A stretch of 64,000 nucleotides of DNA from Clonostachys chloroleuca (lineage: Eukaryota > Ascomycota > Sordariomycetes > Hypocreales > Bionectriaceae), in the NCBI GenBank assembly GCA_037952775.1, contig JBANAY010000004.1, positions 8,370,001 through 8,434,000 of the forward strand, in the 5' to 3' direction. The notes below the pieces were generated by a model. The model made no database searches. It worked only from the letters and a program-made list of their open reading frames with translations, and was not told where the DNA came from. Made by a program: the position numbers and the translations under genes. This document shows positions 43,307 to 56,059 of this stretch, one piece after another; position 1 is the stretch's first letter, and the number at the start of each line of letters is the position of its first letter.

Positions 43307-44628
43307 TTATTCTGCGTCTGTCGGCTTGCTGATGGGAAGGGCATACTTCCCCATCGATGGCACCTTGGTGGTCAGCTCGGTAATCACCTCCGCCCACACC
43401 AACTTCTGGACCTTTCGTGCATGTGCACAGGTGACTGCGCGCACCGTCTGGCCCAACCTGGAAGCTTGTGTTAGTAGACTAGGAATGGAGAGTGACAAGG
43501 TCCGACTTACTTGAGGTAATTCTCGTATGAATACCAGGCAATGGCGAATTTGCCCTGTCGAAGCGATCGTCTGTTAGCTTTATCCAGCAGGAAAGTTCAA
43601 ACGGGGTCCGCTTACGTGGTCTTCCTTGGGTCGCGTAGCCGCCTTGACAAAGTATCTGGCACCGAACTCTGGGATCTTACCGCCGATGAGGAAGAAGATC
43701 TGCGTCCCGAGCTTCAAGAACCAGTTGACGTTGGAGGTCTTGCGCGCAAGGTCCGTACGGACGAGACCGGGGCAGACGGGGCCGATGATGACCTGGGGGC
43801 TACAAGAACTGTTCAGCGAAGCTCTAGACGGCTTTTTTAGTCAGTTGAGAAACCTACTCGCCATCCTCCCCGCGGGCCAGGTCGGCCAATCCCTCAATAA
43901 AGTATGTGAGCAGGAGCTTGCTCTCGGCGTAGTGAGGCCTGGCACTGGGATACCACCTGGGCCAATTCTTCTCGTCGCTGAAATGCTTCAGGATGCCACC
44001 CTCCTCCGAGTACTTTACCCACTGCTCGTTGGTGGTGTACAGATGATCTCGCGAGGTCACGAAGACGAGGTGTGCTGGGTCCTGGCGGACGCTCCGCTCC
44101 GCCTTCATCCAGTCTACGAAGAGGAGGCCCAGCAACGAGGTGCTGAGCGTGTTGACCTGCAGCGTCTCCTCCCTGCGAGCCACAAATCAACGTCAGTTCA
44201 TTTGAGGGAGTGGAAAAGGGCTCCTTACCATCCCTCCTTGCTCACGACGTATTCCGCGCCGAGGACGCCCGCGTTCAGGACGGCAGCGTCGATCCCACCC
44301 TTGCCGGCGAGGTCCTTCTTCAGATCATCAACCAGCTTCACACATGAATCGTACGAGTTCATGTCGAGCTCCATGAGCGTTACGCTGCCGGTCGAGCTGG
44401 TGGACGCCGCCTCGATTGCCTTCTTGGCCTTCTCTCCCCGGGTCGCGTCACGGCAAGTGATGATGGTGTGGGCGCCGAGGTTCACAAAGTGCTGCGCGGC
44501 CGCTTGGCCGAGGCCGGACGTGGCGCCTGTGACGAGGACTGTCTTGCCATCGAATGAACCGGCCGGGGGAGCGGCTCTGGGATGTAGCGGCCGAGCAGAC
44601 GGCGGAGTGGGAAGCGGTAGATGGGCAT
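43307..44628 (-). pseudogene. Short-chain dehydrogenase/reductase, one-base frameshift in exon 1
   Basis: Exons 44628-44229, 44172-43858, 43799-43616, 43554-43511 and 43457-43307, with good splice sites throughout. The sum is 1094 nt, one short of a multiple of three. The first ATG gives MPIYRFPLRRLLGRYIPEP in one frame; the Rossmann fold starts in another, GKTVLVTGATSGLGQ (TGxxxGxG), so one C appears missing from the C run at about 44554-44560. Other family motifs are present: AAVLNAGVLG (NNAG-like), the active-site pair Y-x-x-x-K in PHYAESKLLL, and VCPGLVRTDLA. The retinol-dehydrogenase-like C-terminus is hydrophobic (FFLIGGKIPEFGA). About 364 aa if restored. It probably reduces a lipid-like aldehyde or ketone with NADPH at a membrane. 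A sequence error is as likely as true decay. Confidence 0.82.
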
Positions 44629-45752
44629 CTTGCGACGAAAGGAAGTACTTAATTAATTAGTGAAGGTATGTATAGTAAAGTGCCGAGCGAGAGAGTGACG
44701 GAATTCAGAAAGCAACGGAAGCGACGGTCGCGACGGGACAGCGGCAGGGTGGATGACGGACGGACCCCTTTATTATTTAAATGGCACCAAGTAATATTAT
44801 AGTAATGCCCAATCTAATTGAATCATCGAACAGGCCGGAAATTGGCCCAAGTTTCGCAGTTCTGACATTGCTGACAAGAGGCGGGTCCGGCAGTGCTGCT
44901 CCCGAGTGACATTGCGCTGGTGCCGCCTTTAGGGCTGTTCAGTGTAGCCTCCCAGATCGCAGCTGGCGGACAAGGCTACAAAAGGTAAGGTAAATGTCCA
45001 CGGTGCTTAATTACACGGTAGCGAGCTTACAGGGTTGGCACAAAGCAGTGCTCGCGTTTTGGCCCAACTTGGGCATGTTGCAGCTCGCGAGGGTCAGCCT
45101 GGTTTTAACCCAGCAGTTATAATAAGCGCGCTATGCCTCCAACGGCATTTTAGGGGCTCGAATCTCGCCATTCCTCTGTAAGAACCCACTAGTAGCCAAG
45201 CAAATTAGGGCTGTTGTGGAGGGTTCGCGATCCTACACGGAGGCTTCCGTATTGATGATCCCAGACCATCGTTAATGGCATAGTGCTTGCATTCACTTCC
45301 CACGTGGATGCTTCCTATTCCCATGGCTTAATCTTCATACTGTTTTTCGTCTGATGAGACTCACTCGTTACTTAGCTGGCTGTTTAAGAACGCCCTTTCC
45401 GGAGCATCCGACCAGTTTGTAACAGGACTAGAGCAACCATTGGGAGCCAGGAACAAGAGAAGAACTGCTCACACCCTCCTCCGAGTTGACCACAGCAAGC
45501 AGCACATTGCGAAACGGAAGGCTCGGGAAGTCATTAACTGGCTCAGACTTGGAAACGGATCGACGCTAATACCTTATTTGGTGGAGGTATCTCCTTTCTT
45601 ATTGCTTGACTCGCTTTCCTAGAAAATCCGGCAGTTAGGCATGCTTTGGTAGTTGCCTACCTAAGGTAAACTCCTCCCTTTGCTGAAACTACAGTTTGAA
45701 CAAGATATTCGGGGATCATTATCGTTGAGCTGCTCTCGCTTATTAAGTACAT
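44629..45752. other. 1.1-kb intergenic interval
   Basis: SDR promoter side and 3' flank of the bZIP gene. No protein-like frame. A GGCTCGAATCTC motif near 45154 resembles a tRNA B box, but no tRNA can be folded around it. Confidence 0.45.
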
Positions 45753-46988
45753 TCACCCCACACAAAAAGGCTTCATAAATGGAAACGCCTCTCCCACCTC
45801 AGGTCCCACCCTCCAGTTATCCGAGTTGCGAATGTGTGCCTCGAAACTGGGATGAAGGAGCATCGTCTTCTTATCCGGCGACTCGATTATCGCCGTCGAG
45901 TCTGGATACGGCCATCGGACCGTGATACGATTCCCGCCTAGTCTCCTAAACTCTTCGAACCGCCCCCAGTCCATCTCGGTGATCATGGCGTCCCGCGCGG
46001 CCGGCCATACGATCGTGTCGATCCATGCCGGGTGCGGCACAGTCAGTTGCAGCTCCGTCGGCCGGAGAAAGGGTGGGAGGAGCTCGTATGTCTCCTTGGA
46101 GCGGCAGACGAGCCAGCGGATGAGGTGAGACAAGGTGTACATGAACCCGATGCGCTCCGCCAGCGTCTTCACGGTGGATCGCCAGACCTGGGCGGCTATG
46201 GCGTCGAAAAAGGACCGGGCCACGTCGCGCTCGTCCTCCTCTGGGCGGTTCAGCAGGGAGCCGATGCTGGGGAATACAGGCTGGCGGAACTCTTCTTGGC
46301 GGTTCCCGAGGCGGGAGATTCGTGCGCTCCATGATTCGGTGATGGTTTTGATGACTTCTTCGATTTTGGACGAGGGCTCAATATGGAGGGGGAGCCGTTG
46401 CCAAGCAGGTAGGTCGATATTTCCCGAGGATGTGCTGGTCCAATTCAGAGATGGTGAGTTAGTACTCGAGACCGCGACATGTTCGGTTGCCTGCACAGCG
46501 GACTGTGCAGAGTCAATTGGGGTGGTGATGCCGAAGTTGAATAAGTCAATTCCTTGACCGGAGTTCAAGGCATGGATCGTAATTCCAGTGCCGAAATCAA
46601 GGGGCAACGCGGGAACACAATCGTCGTCTGTCAGCTCTTGGTGGAGGGCAGCGCTGAAGATGAGCGGGTCATGATGTTCTATCTCTAGAGAAGCTCTCGT
46701 TGATGGTGTCCTGGGAGTAAGGGGTGGCGCGGAGGCTAGTTGCTGTTGTCACTCCTCCTCGACTTGTTGGTACTGATGAACGCGACCCTCGAGCTCATGA
46801 ACTTGTGCGGTGAGTTCTAAGACTTTCTGCTCCAGCGCTTTGATGTACGCTTTATTCTTCGCCCGGTGATATCGCTGGTTATCCCGATCAATCGCCCGTT
46901 TCTTCTCGGCTTGTTCGGAAGTGAGATTGGAGATACGGCGAGCGACGTTGACCGTGATTGAAGAATTTGCTGTGGCAGGCCGATCCAT
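45753..46988 (-). CDS. bZIP transcription factor with DUF3425-type C-terminus, in-frame TGA
   Basis: One 412-codon reading frame starting MDRPATANSS. A bZIP domain lies at about residues 24-75: the basic region KKRAIDRDNQRYHRAKNK followed by leucine-heptad spacing (LEQKVLELTAQVHELEGRV). An in-frame TGA at 46749-46751 (codon 80) follows QVEEE. The same frame then continues for 332 codons with typical fungal sequence (QQLASAPPLTPRTPSTRAS), ending in the DUF3425 region (TLSHLIRWLVCRSKETYELLP, HPAWIDTIVWPAARD). One transition from CGA would produce the stop; a very small intron (GTCGAG...CAACTAG) is a weaker explanation. The gene is divergent from the arylsulfatase with about 360 bp between starts, so it could regulate that gene. 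Family calls are confident, functionality is not. Confidence 0.8.
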
Positions 46989-47352
46989 GATTGTTATCAG
47001 AGTTTTAATTCAATGCCACCAAGTGACTAAGACGACGAGTATGAGACTACGACTGAACAGACCACTGCAGCTTGACACAGAAAGCTCCATCTTTAAGGGG
47101 AGCCACGGCTCGGTGTCATCAGCTTCTGCCATCTCCACCTTCTTGGATGACATGCTACCAGGATAGAATGACACCATCGCGAACTAGGATCCTGCCGTGT
47201 CATGTTAGTGCCTCTGGGGTCCATCTCCGATATCAGCTCTAGAGTCCGGCCATGGAATCGCTCTTGGCATTCAGTGATAAAAGAGAGCGTGCTTTCTCTG
47301 CTAATGACGAAAATCTCATGAAGTTCAGGTCTCGCCATCCAGAGCTACAACG
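46989..47352. promoter_or_regulatory. Divergent promoter, bZIP gene and arylsulfatase
   Basis: A 364-bp shared region between two divergent starts. No clear TATA box; regulation by the adjacent bZIP protein is plausible but no site can be named. Confidence 0.35.
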
Positions 47353-49383
47353 ATGAAATCTACCCTCTTCGCTCTTGTGGCCTCTGCTGCACAGCTGGTG
47401 GCAGCCACCAAGCCCAACATTCTTTTCATTCTCACTGATGACCAAGACTGGTATGTCTCATGAAGTGTACTTGAAAAAAAAAGAGAGTATAATTCTAAAG
47501 TCAAGACCCTAGGCATATGCAATCGCTTCAACACATGCCATTGCTGCAAAAGTATCTGCTTCACGAAGGCACTCTCTACTCTAGCCACTACTGCACCGTC
47601 GCTCTGTGCTGCCCTTCTCGTGTCAATCTGTGGACAGGTCGCGCAGCACACAATACCAATGTGAGCACTGCCTTTTCATACAACAAGATTACACGTAGTT
47701 GACAAATAGACTAGGTTACGGATGTTTGGGCGCCTTACGGTGGCTATCCCAAGATTGTTCGGGAAGGCATCAATGACAACTATCTGCCACACTGGCTGCA
47801 AGACGTCGGATACAACACCTACTACAGCGGTAAGCTCTGGAATCACCACACTGTTGACAACTATAACGCGCCTTATGCCGGTGGCTTCAACGGGTCAGAC
47901 TTCCTGCTCGACCCTCACACCTACCAGTACCGTAATGCAACCATGACCCGGAACGGCGGCCCTCCCGTAAACTACGCAGGCGAGTACTCACCAGACATTA
48001 CTGCTGAGAAAGCCTACCGATTCCTCTACGAGGCCCTTTCGCATAAAGAACCATTCTTCCTGGTTCACGCCCCCATTGCCCCTCACTCCAATGTCCACTT
48101 CTTACCCGAATTCCTCGCCGACAAGCCCATGTATGCAGACCGCCACGCTCACCTGTTCAAGGATTACTACATCCCCCGAACAGAAAACTTTAACCCCGAA
48201 GTTCAGGGAGGCGTGAGCTGGGTCAAGGATCTTCCTCGACTGAATGACACCGTCATTGAGTACAATGATGAGTTTCAGCGTGCCAGACTCCGATCCCTCC
48301 AGTCTGTGGACGAGATGGTGGAGAAGATGGTCAAGATTCTTGATGCGGCGGGGCAGCTGGACAATACTTACATATTCTACACGACGGATAACGGGTATCA
48401 CATCAGCCAGCACAGGATGCATCCTGGCAAAGAGTGTGGCTTTGACACTGATGTGCACATCCCTTTGATTGTTGTAAGTAGGCCCCCTTTCACATCCCAA
48501 CATTCGGCGGAACTAATGCTAATTCTTCCTTTCAAAGCGTGGACCTAATGTCCGTGCTGGCCATATATCCGACGCCGTGACGGCACATACCGATCTTGCC
48601 TCGACCATCATGCACCTCGCAGGCGGGTCCGTTCCCGACACCGACGGACTACCTATCCCCTTGACTAAAGATTCCGAGAGCGAGTCGCGACATGAGCACG
48701 TTACCATCGAGTACTGGGGCCTGGCCATCCCCGAAGGCGTTTTCGGATGGTACGCCAACAACAGCATGAGCGATCCCGGATTCTACGTGCCCGGAAACGC
48801 GGCCGGTAACAACACCTACAAGGCCATCCGCATCATCGGCGAGAGCTATAACCTCTACTACTCCGTTTGGTGCACAGGGGAGAAAGAATTCTATGACCTC
48901 AAGGTGAGTAGAATAGCGCGCGCCGCCTTCCATATCCACTAGCAACTGATCATTCTTTAGGAGGACTCTGGGGAGACCAGGAACTTACTCGCCGAGGAGC
49001 ATTCATCAGCGCACTACACCCTTGCTGGCCGCTCTTTCGAACAGATCGTACCCCGTCTTGATGCATTGATGATGGTCCTCAAGAGCTGCAAGGGTCGATC
49101 GTGCATCGACCCATGGAGGGAGCTGCACCCTGCAGGAGACGTGACGAGTCTTCTGGACAGCCTCGAGGCCAGATTCGACACCTTTTATGCCCAACAGCCC
49201 AAGGTCTCGTTTGCAAAGTGTGAGGTTGCGTATTTCAGGGAGAACGAGGGGCCCTTTGACGTGAACAAGTTTGGAGCCGAGGACGAAGCGGCTGAGGGGT
49301 CTTGGAATTGGTGGCAGGATGCGGAGTTGAAGCGCAGTGTAAAGAACGGTGCGAACAGGGGTAAGTGGAGTGACTGGACTTAG
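47353..49383 (+). CDS. Secreted arylsulfatase, 597 aa
   Basis: Exons 47353-47450, 47513-47660, 47715-48473, 48538-48903 and 48961-49383, totalling 598 codons. A signal peptide (MKSTLFALVASAAQLVAA) is followed at once by PNILFILTDDQD, whose paired Asp residues bind the metal. The sulfatase signature CCPSR at residues 65-69 carries the cysteine (C65) converted to formylglycine, in ALCCPSRVNLWTGR. Further conserved blocks are YYSGKLWN, HAPIAPHSN, and the second metal site in YTTDNGYHISQHRM. It hydrolyses sulfate esters outside the cell or in the secretory path. It has a divergent bZIP gene upstream and a convergent organic-anion MFS permease downstream, a setting that fits sulfate-ester scavenging. 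Confidence 0.95.
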
Positions 49384-49758
49384 ATGTTTGATGAATCATG
49401 GTCATATCGGAAGTACGAAAGGGCGAGAGAGTGAAGGGGGCGTCTCAATGGCCACCATGAGGGTGACAGCCTAAGTAGATAACTTGGTTGTCTATGCCTC
49501 CTGTATGTAGACCATGATGTGAGGAATTTATGGGTTTGGATAGTCCATTGTATAATACAAGGACTTATAGGTGGTTTGTCCGTAGCTACTGAAAAGTTTA
49601 CCTCACTCAATAAGATATTTGGTGGATAGAGTAAACACAGGAGGGCTCGTTTAGCAGGATTGTTAATTTAAAGAGATACGCTAGGAAAACCACACTCTTC
49701 TATGGGTACTTGATTTGAGTTCTTCACCATAACCATCTAGATATTTGCCAGTCTCCCA
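49384..49758. other. Convergent intergenic, no gene seen
   Basis: 3' flanks of the arylsulfatase (+) and the Dal5-type permease (-). Confidence 0.5.
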
Positions 49759-51786
49759 TTACGGGTGATAAACAAAGCCGGTGTTTCCCTTCTTCTTGTT
49801 CAAGCGGTTGAGGTTCCAGTACTGCACATTTGCTACGACCGAAGAGACGAATCCTATGCATGACAAGGCCACTGACACTGACCAACCCACCTTATAGTTG
49901 GGGGCATCACTGGCCTGGAAAATCTGTCCGCCTACGATACCGGACGCATTAGCAGCCATGATGAGAATGGCCATAGTTATTGACCGCTCCCCGGCTGACT
50001 TTGCGTTCAGCGCCATCCAAGAGCCGTTGATCGGATCTGCCGAAGTGGTTAGAAAAGCTCTAAGCAAATTATTCAAGATTTCGGTTGCTTACGCCAGTTG
50101 AAGCTGAATGCGTATACGACTGTGATGATGGCATACTTGGCCGTAACCTTGTCAGTCTCGGCAATACAACGCTGAGCAATCTATCGGACTATATGAGTAA
50201 CATGAAAGGCCCGTATCACAAATCAATTGCACTCACCAGAAAAACGAAGCTGATGAAAGTGCCAACCATGACCATGGGTCCACGCTTTCCCCATTTATCA
50301 CTGCGTCATGTTAGCCAATAACGGTCAACACGTGCGTAGCCGGCGATACGTACGCGGCCCAGCCCCAGAAAAGGGTAACAGGGATCAGAATCCAGTAACC
50401 AATCGAGTTCATGGCGTTTGCTTCGATGGCTTTATATCCGTAGGACGCGACGATTGAGGGACCAAAGGACGCCAAAGAGGCGATGGCGGAGAGACTGCCA
50501 AGGGTAGTCATGACATGGGCGATGAGTTTCCAATTGGTGAACTGTAGTTTCAATGTTATCAGCATACAATGACCGAGAAAATCATATTCAATAGCGTTAG
50601 ACGTACAACTGCCCTCAATTCTTCCCGGCTGACGTGGGTGTGCGCATGTTTCTTCGTAGGATCGTCGAGCAAAACTCGTTGAGTGATGATGTGGGCTTCC
50701 TCTTCGGTGAAATGTCGTAGGCCGGCAAGAGATACCGGGTTGGAAGTCGATCGAGGAAATAGCGTTATGAAAAGAACCGCGATGACAATTGTCAGCATTC
50801 CTTCAAGCTATTGCGTGACCGTTAGTTGCCAATACTTGATGACAGGGGAATTGTATGCTTACAAGAAAGAGCCACTGCCAACCGGATAGATTTGCAATCC
50901 CTCTCATTCTTAGGCTTCAAGAAAGTTAATGTGATTAGCCAAAGAGGATTTCCAAATGGAGAGACGTACATTCCGAAGGCTAGAAGTCCAGCTCCGGCAT
51001 TGGCTACCATATTTCCCAAGAAGAACACAGCGAACCGCTTGCTAATTTCGTCTTTCTTATAGAACCGCGTCATAGTGTACAGGCCAGCAGGTATGTAGCC
51101 GCATTCGCATATTCTGTGAAAATAGAAATTGATTAGCTATGGACTATCGCAGTAAAAGAGCCTATCATAACTTACCCGAGCAGGAACCGCGTTGCAATGT
51201 ATGGACCATATCCATGCCCCTTAATAAATGCCTGGAACGTAGCTACCAGTCCCCTGTCTGGCTGTTAGTATGTATGTGGAGTCTTTCGGAAGCTTCAATA
51301 CGAACCAGGCGACGATTTGAAACCCGATCCAGATAGCAGGGCCGACTTTATACAAGACCAAATTGCTAGGTATCTCAAATAGAACAATACCGAGGTACAT
51401 GAGTTGGTTGCCGACGTTGTACTCGAACTGGGTAATTCCAACTTCCTTCATAAAATTGTCGGTCATGGCGTTGCCGCTTGGAAATGGATAAGCAAAAACT
51501 ACGGAAACATTGCGTGGCACGTTAACTCACATATTTGAGCGATCCAGTTGTAGAACAGCAAATCCGAGAATCAACAATGGCATAATCGCAAGATCAATCC
51601 TATAATTCATCAGCTCTAAACGTGTAAGATGAAGATGCAAGTTGTGACGCCGCCTTACCGACGAACAAGCCTCTTCTCCTGCTCGGGCGACCAGTAAGGG
51701 GCCTGAATTAATTCCTGGCCGTGGGAAGAACCCTCGGAATCAACCACGACATTGCTGGCTTGTTTTTCGTTCTCGTGCTCCCTCAT
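49759..51786 (-). CDS. MFS permease, allantoate/anion:cation symporter (Dal5-type)
   Basis: About nine short exons on the minus strand. Exon 1 (51786-51659) begins MREHENEKQASN and ends EKRLVRR; later exons read IDLAIMPLLILGFAVLQLDRS, NAMTDNFMKEVGITQFEYNV, MTRFYKKDEISKRFAVFFLG, LEGMLTIVIAVLFITLFPR, NAMNSIGYWILIPVTLFWGW and ADPINGSWMALNAKSAGERS. The DRSN motif after helix 1, the YNVGNQLMYLG helix and the NxxGxxKRS-like block are diagnostic of the anion:cation symporter family (Dal5, Tna1, Soa1). Twelve helices are expected. Yeast Soa1 of this family takes up sulfonates and sulfate esters, so the neighbouring sulfatase suggests a sulfur substrate; allantoate, nicotinate or other anions remain possible. 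The inner exon limits are approximate. Confidence 0.88.
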
Positions 51787-52565
51787 TTTGACGGCGTGAA
51801 TCCGAACCGGATCAGCTTTTGGTTTTCAGTTTGGAAATGTGAGCATTTGGTAGCAGGATCGTTAGTTGTACCGAGTCCGCAAGTTCCTCACCGGATTCAT
51901 GTGTTCTATTAAGCAACGTGGTTCTAATACGGGAGATGGACTGCGGTGTACGAGTCTGCGGCTGCGAAGAGCCGGACAAATTCATACTATTGATATCGAA
52001 TTGCCTCTAACATGACTCGTGCGGGGGTGATAGAAGCCAAGGACCAACCACTATCCTGGGAAAGCAGCCAGCTCGAAGTTGCTCAATTCCGCCATCGAAG
52101 CACGTCATTGTCTTACAAGGCATCCAGTATACATATCCCGACAGGAAACTTCTCATTACCGCTATCGGGTTGTTGAGCTGAGCCGAGGAGGACGGCGAGG
52201 ATTGCGCCTAGCACTCTAACATGACAGATGCCGCATGTTGAGCTATGGGTCTCGTCCTTGTTCACCATTCGGACCCGCTCGCACGCCATCGGTCTACGCA
52301 TACGGATTGCGAAGCTACACGGGTTGTCGGGTCGGGCGGATGGTAGAACACTGTTGGAGTGCCGGGATAGCGAATTTTGATAGTAGAGCATTGCAACAAC
52401 AGGGATCTAATCTGTCCAGTCGGAGGACCTTTGTCAAAAAGCCAGGATAATCAGAGTGGGGTTTCAAAGATGTTTGACGCACAGTTCTCTGATTTATTTG
52501 CTGCCCTGCCGCCGTTTTGAAGGTCGAACGTGGCTCCAAACCTATGACGAGTTTCAACAGGCAAG
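51787..52565. promoter_or_regulatory. Divergent promoter, two MFS genes
   Basis: About 780 bp between the permease (-) and the DHA2 transporter (+) starts. No coding signal. Short frames overlap on both strands. Confidence 0.4.
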
Positions 52566-54700
52566 ATGGGAGACTCACTGCGTCCCGTGCAAGTAAAATC
52601 AGCCCTCGTAGTGCCGTTCACGGAGGAGTTGATCCCTGATGAGACCACGGCTCTCCTGGCCCCTGGGCGACAAGATATCGAGGTAAGAAACAAAAAATCT
52701 CGCCGTCTTTCCGAATAATCAACTCCGACTAAACTTATTAGGAGAATGGTGACCCGGAAAATGGGTCGTCGTCTAACGACGGTTAGACGAAGTTTCGGCA
52801 AGGAAAGCCCCAAGCTCTCGATCAATCCTCATTACCCTACAACTGCTACTGATTGGTATGATTGGATGGCAAATATTGTAGACTCTGCTCTAATACGCAT
52901 CGTAGGTGTCTTTATTTCGCAGGCTGATGCAACATTGGTTCTTGCCACGTATGGAACCATTGCTTCCGAGTTCAACGACCTGCAGAATGGGAGCTGGTTG
53001 ATATCGAGTTACATGCTTGCCATGTGTACAGCGCAGCCTCTGGTGAGGATGGATTGTTGCTGCCAAATGGTAATATGCTGACTTGTCTATAGTATGGGAA
53101 ATTAAGCGACATATTTAGGAGGAAGAATATGCTCCAGGTCTCCTACGGCTTATTTGCCTTGGGTAGTCTGTTATGGTAAGTCCCCCTATTCTCAGAGAAT
53201 CGAATTGTACTGATAAGGCGCAAGTGGATTCGGGCAATCGATTCTGCAACTTGTCGTAGCTCGTTCTATCCAAGGATTGGGTGGTGCTGGGATGGTATGT
53301 CTCGTGTCAATCATCATTACCGGTATGTGCAAAATCGCCCTTCACTAAATCGTGGAACTAACCTCAGCAGATTTGGTCCCCCTCAGAGAAGTGGCAACGT
53401 ACAGGAGCTATGTGAACATCATTCAAACTATGGGTCGATCTTCGGGTGGTGCTATTGGAGGCTTGCTTGCTCAAGCTATCGGCTGGCGATGGTGAGTACA
53501 TTCACCCCCTGCTTGGCGTACAATGAAAGATTCCTCAACCACAAACAGGGCACTTTCAGTTCAGTCTCCCTTGACTTTAATTGCCATGGGCCTCATGACC
53601 GTTGGTCTTACTATTGACAAGAAGCAAAAGAACAGCCATGAGGGAGGTGATGCTCCGCAGCCCAGTCTTACTCAGAGTCTGCGCCGTGTAGACTTTGCCG
53701 GCGCACTCTTCATGAGCGTCTCAGTTCTTTCATTGCTTTTCATTCTTGATGTGGGAGGTGAGAAGGTTCCCTGGAACTCTCCCCTAATCCTCATATTATT
53801 GGGAACTAGCGTAGCCGCTGGCGTTCTATTTGTCCTTGCCGAGAAGAGATGGGCCGCGGAACCAATCTTCCCTCTTCACCTTCTTTCAAACAGGAATGTG
53901 TTGACGCCATACTTCATTTCCACCTTGCAGAATGCAACCCAATGTGTGGTACGTTTTCATCACTCCATCTGGTTGCCTTCTCCTATTAAGCCGTCCTAGC
54001 TCGTCTTCGTCATTCCTCTGTATTTTCAAGTGACTCAAAACTCAAGTACTGGAGAAGCAGGGGCCTACTTGATCCCTACCGTCGCTGGTAACGCTATTGG
54101 AGGACTCCTTACTGGCAGAGCGATCAAGAATACCGGCCGATACAAACTCGCCACCATCCTGGCACCTGTGAGCTCATGCTTCTGCTTCGTGCTTCTCCTA
54201 TTTTTCTGGAACGGAAAGACACCAATTTGGCAGTCCCTCTTGGTCTTCTTCGGCGGATTCGGAACCGGAATCGCGCACTCGGCCATCTTTGTGGCCATCG
54301 CAGCCGGCGTCGACGACGAACACATGGCTATAGCGAGCTCCGGTCTCTATCTTAGTACGAGTGTCGGTGCTGTAACTGGCATATCTGCCGGAAGTGCCAT
54401 CATGCAAGCCGTTCTACGGTCAACTGTAGAGAAATCCCTGTTTGGCGTTGTACCGAACGTTCAAGAGGTAAGATTATCTGAATGCCAGTTCTTTTGCTTT
54501 CTAATCTCTAACATGATAATTAGGTGGTGGAAAAAGCAATGTCTGATATAAAATACGTCCAGGAACTGGAAGGCTTGGCTCACGAACTCGTCGTGGACGC
54601 CTATCTCCAGAGTTTTCGGGGAATGTTCGTGTTGTGCATCGTCTTAAGCTTCCTGTGCTTTCTCGCAGGATTTTGTCTTCGGGAAAAGCGTTTCAGTTGA
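52566..54700 (+). pseudogene. DHA2-family MFS transporter, one-base frameshift near the N-terminus
   Basis: Nine exons: 52566-52682, 52742-52855, 52906-53042, 53093-53175, 53225-53322, 53371-53491, 53549-53948, 54000-54467 and 54524-54700. They sum to 1715 nt, one short of a multiple of three. In exon 2 the frame reads PENGSSSNDG and stops at TAG (52784-52786), while the next frame reads RLDEVSARKAPSSRSILITL and runs into helix 1, so one base is missing near 52776-52782. Family marks are GVFISQADATLVLATYG (helix 1), YGKLSDIFRRK (the loop 2-3 motif) and GGAIGGLLAQAIGWRW (antiporter motif C). About 14 helices, roughly 571 aa if restored. Members export drugs or move basic amino acids into the vacuole; substrate unknown. 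True loss and sequence error are both possible. Confidence 0.82.
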
Positions 54701-56059
54701 CGAGCTTTTCGACGCGGATAGTTAGGAACGGCCCAAAGCCATTTTGGCTCTCGTCATAACATCTTAGTTTAGATTAGTCCTTTTGATCATGCTTTATATC
54801 AAGGAGCTAAGAGGGACGAAGATAAAAATAAAACACCTAATTATCGAAGGATAGTGAAGTCGTGTTAATCCGTTGTTTGTTGTTGAAGTTAGAAACGGAT
54901 AGGTAAGGAAATGTGCTGCAACTTGCCCTGTACGTCTGCGCTGCCCGACGTCAATAGTTGTATCCACGGCAACTAGTCAAGTAGCCTTAATCAATCCAAT
55001 AAATCCCTTGCTCGACTACGGAGTAGACGTTAATATTTTTTACTAATTTATCAACAAGCTGCTTTCAGGTGGATCAGAATCCGAGACTCAAGAAATGTGG
55101 CGAAGGCGTTGTTGTCTTAGGGCGTGTGAATGTGATAATTGTTGGGTTTCTTTCTGTGCGTAGTTTTCTCTACAAAGAGGTTTAGAATAATATATAGAGT
55201 CTCTAGTGGCTTGACTGATATCAATACCTTGCCATTTTCTATACTAAAAGTACTATTTTTCTGAAGACGTGTCAAATTTGACCTTCAAATAGAAATTTTG
55301 TGCATTGCATCGTTGGATAATACTAGGCTTAGTCATAGGTAGGGAGTTGCTCTCTGGCTCAAAGCTGCTTCTTGGATCAATTGCTTGGGAAATTCATTCG
55401 GTGGCGCAGCCTGTATTGTGTTCATTATTTGTGTTGGCTGAGTTCCTCAATCTCTCGCTAGAAGGCGGCTTTGTTTATCTTGAAGGGCTATGCCGCTTTG
55501 TTCGCGAACTAGGGAAACCACAGACACAATGCTTTCAAGTCCAGCAAAAGAAAAAAGACTTGATTTTCGCTGTTTATTCTTCTGAAATTCATTTGGGTTC
55601 CTTAATTACGTTCTCACACAATTGTCTTATTCTCTTCGCTTGGCACAACAGGGAAGTACCAAACCACCTTTTCCCTAAAGCCCGGTGACTGCCCAACTGT
55701 CAATGCATGGTAAATTCCGTTCTCTTTGCTCAAAAATGGTTCTCATTTGAGACATGGAATTAGAGCGCATTTCAACTCAGCTAATTCCGACTTCTTCAAA
55801 CCCACATCCCTTGCCGCACATCTTAAAGATGGCAGACACTGACTGTTCACGAACTTATCTCAAACAAAGAAGGGCCTAAACGTATACGATCCACCATGTT
55901 AATATAGAAAAGGGAATATGAAACCAAGAATCATATCTATCTATATAAAGAGGCATCCTACTGCAAGCTGAAGGCACCATAATGTAGCACGATGCCAACG
56001 ATTTACTGTTAATCATTTTTTGAACCATCTTATTTCCAACCACAATAACGAATCCCAAT
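54701..56059. other. Gene-free, moderately AT-rich interval
   Basis: Starts the gene-poor right end of the window. A 127-codon open frame at 55305-55688 has no recognisable content. No RNA gene seen. Confidence 0.45.

Noticed and set aside
29733..44560. Programmed minus-one ribosomal frameshifting as the reason for the split genes
   Set aside because: The shift direction fits, but the sites lack the X-XXY-YYZ slippery heptamer and occur in unrelated cytosolic gene families; missing bases are simpler.
45120..45180. A tRNA-like B-box motif (GGCTCGAATCTC)
   Set aside because: No acceptor, D or anticodon stems can be paired around it.
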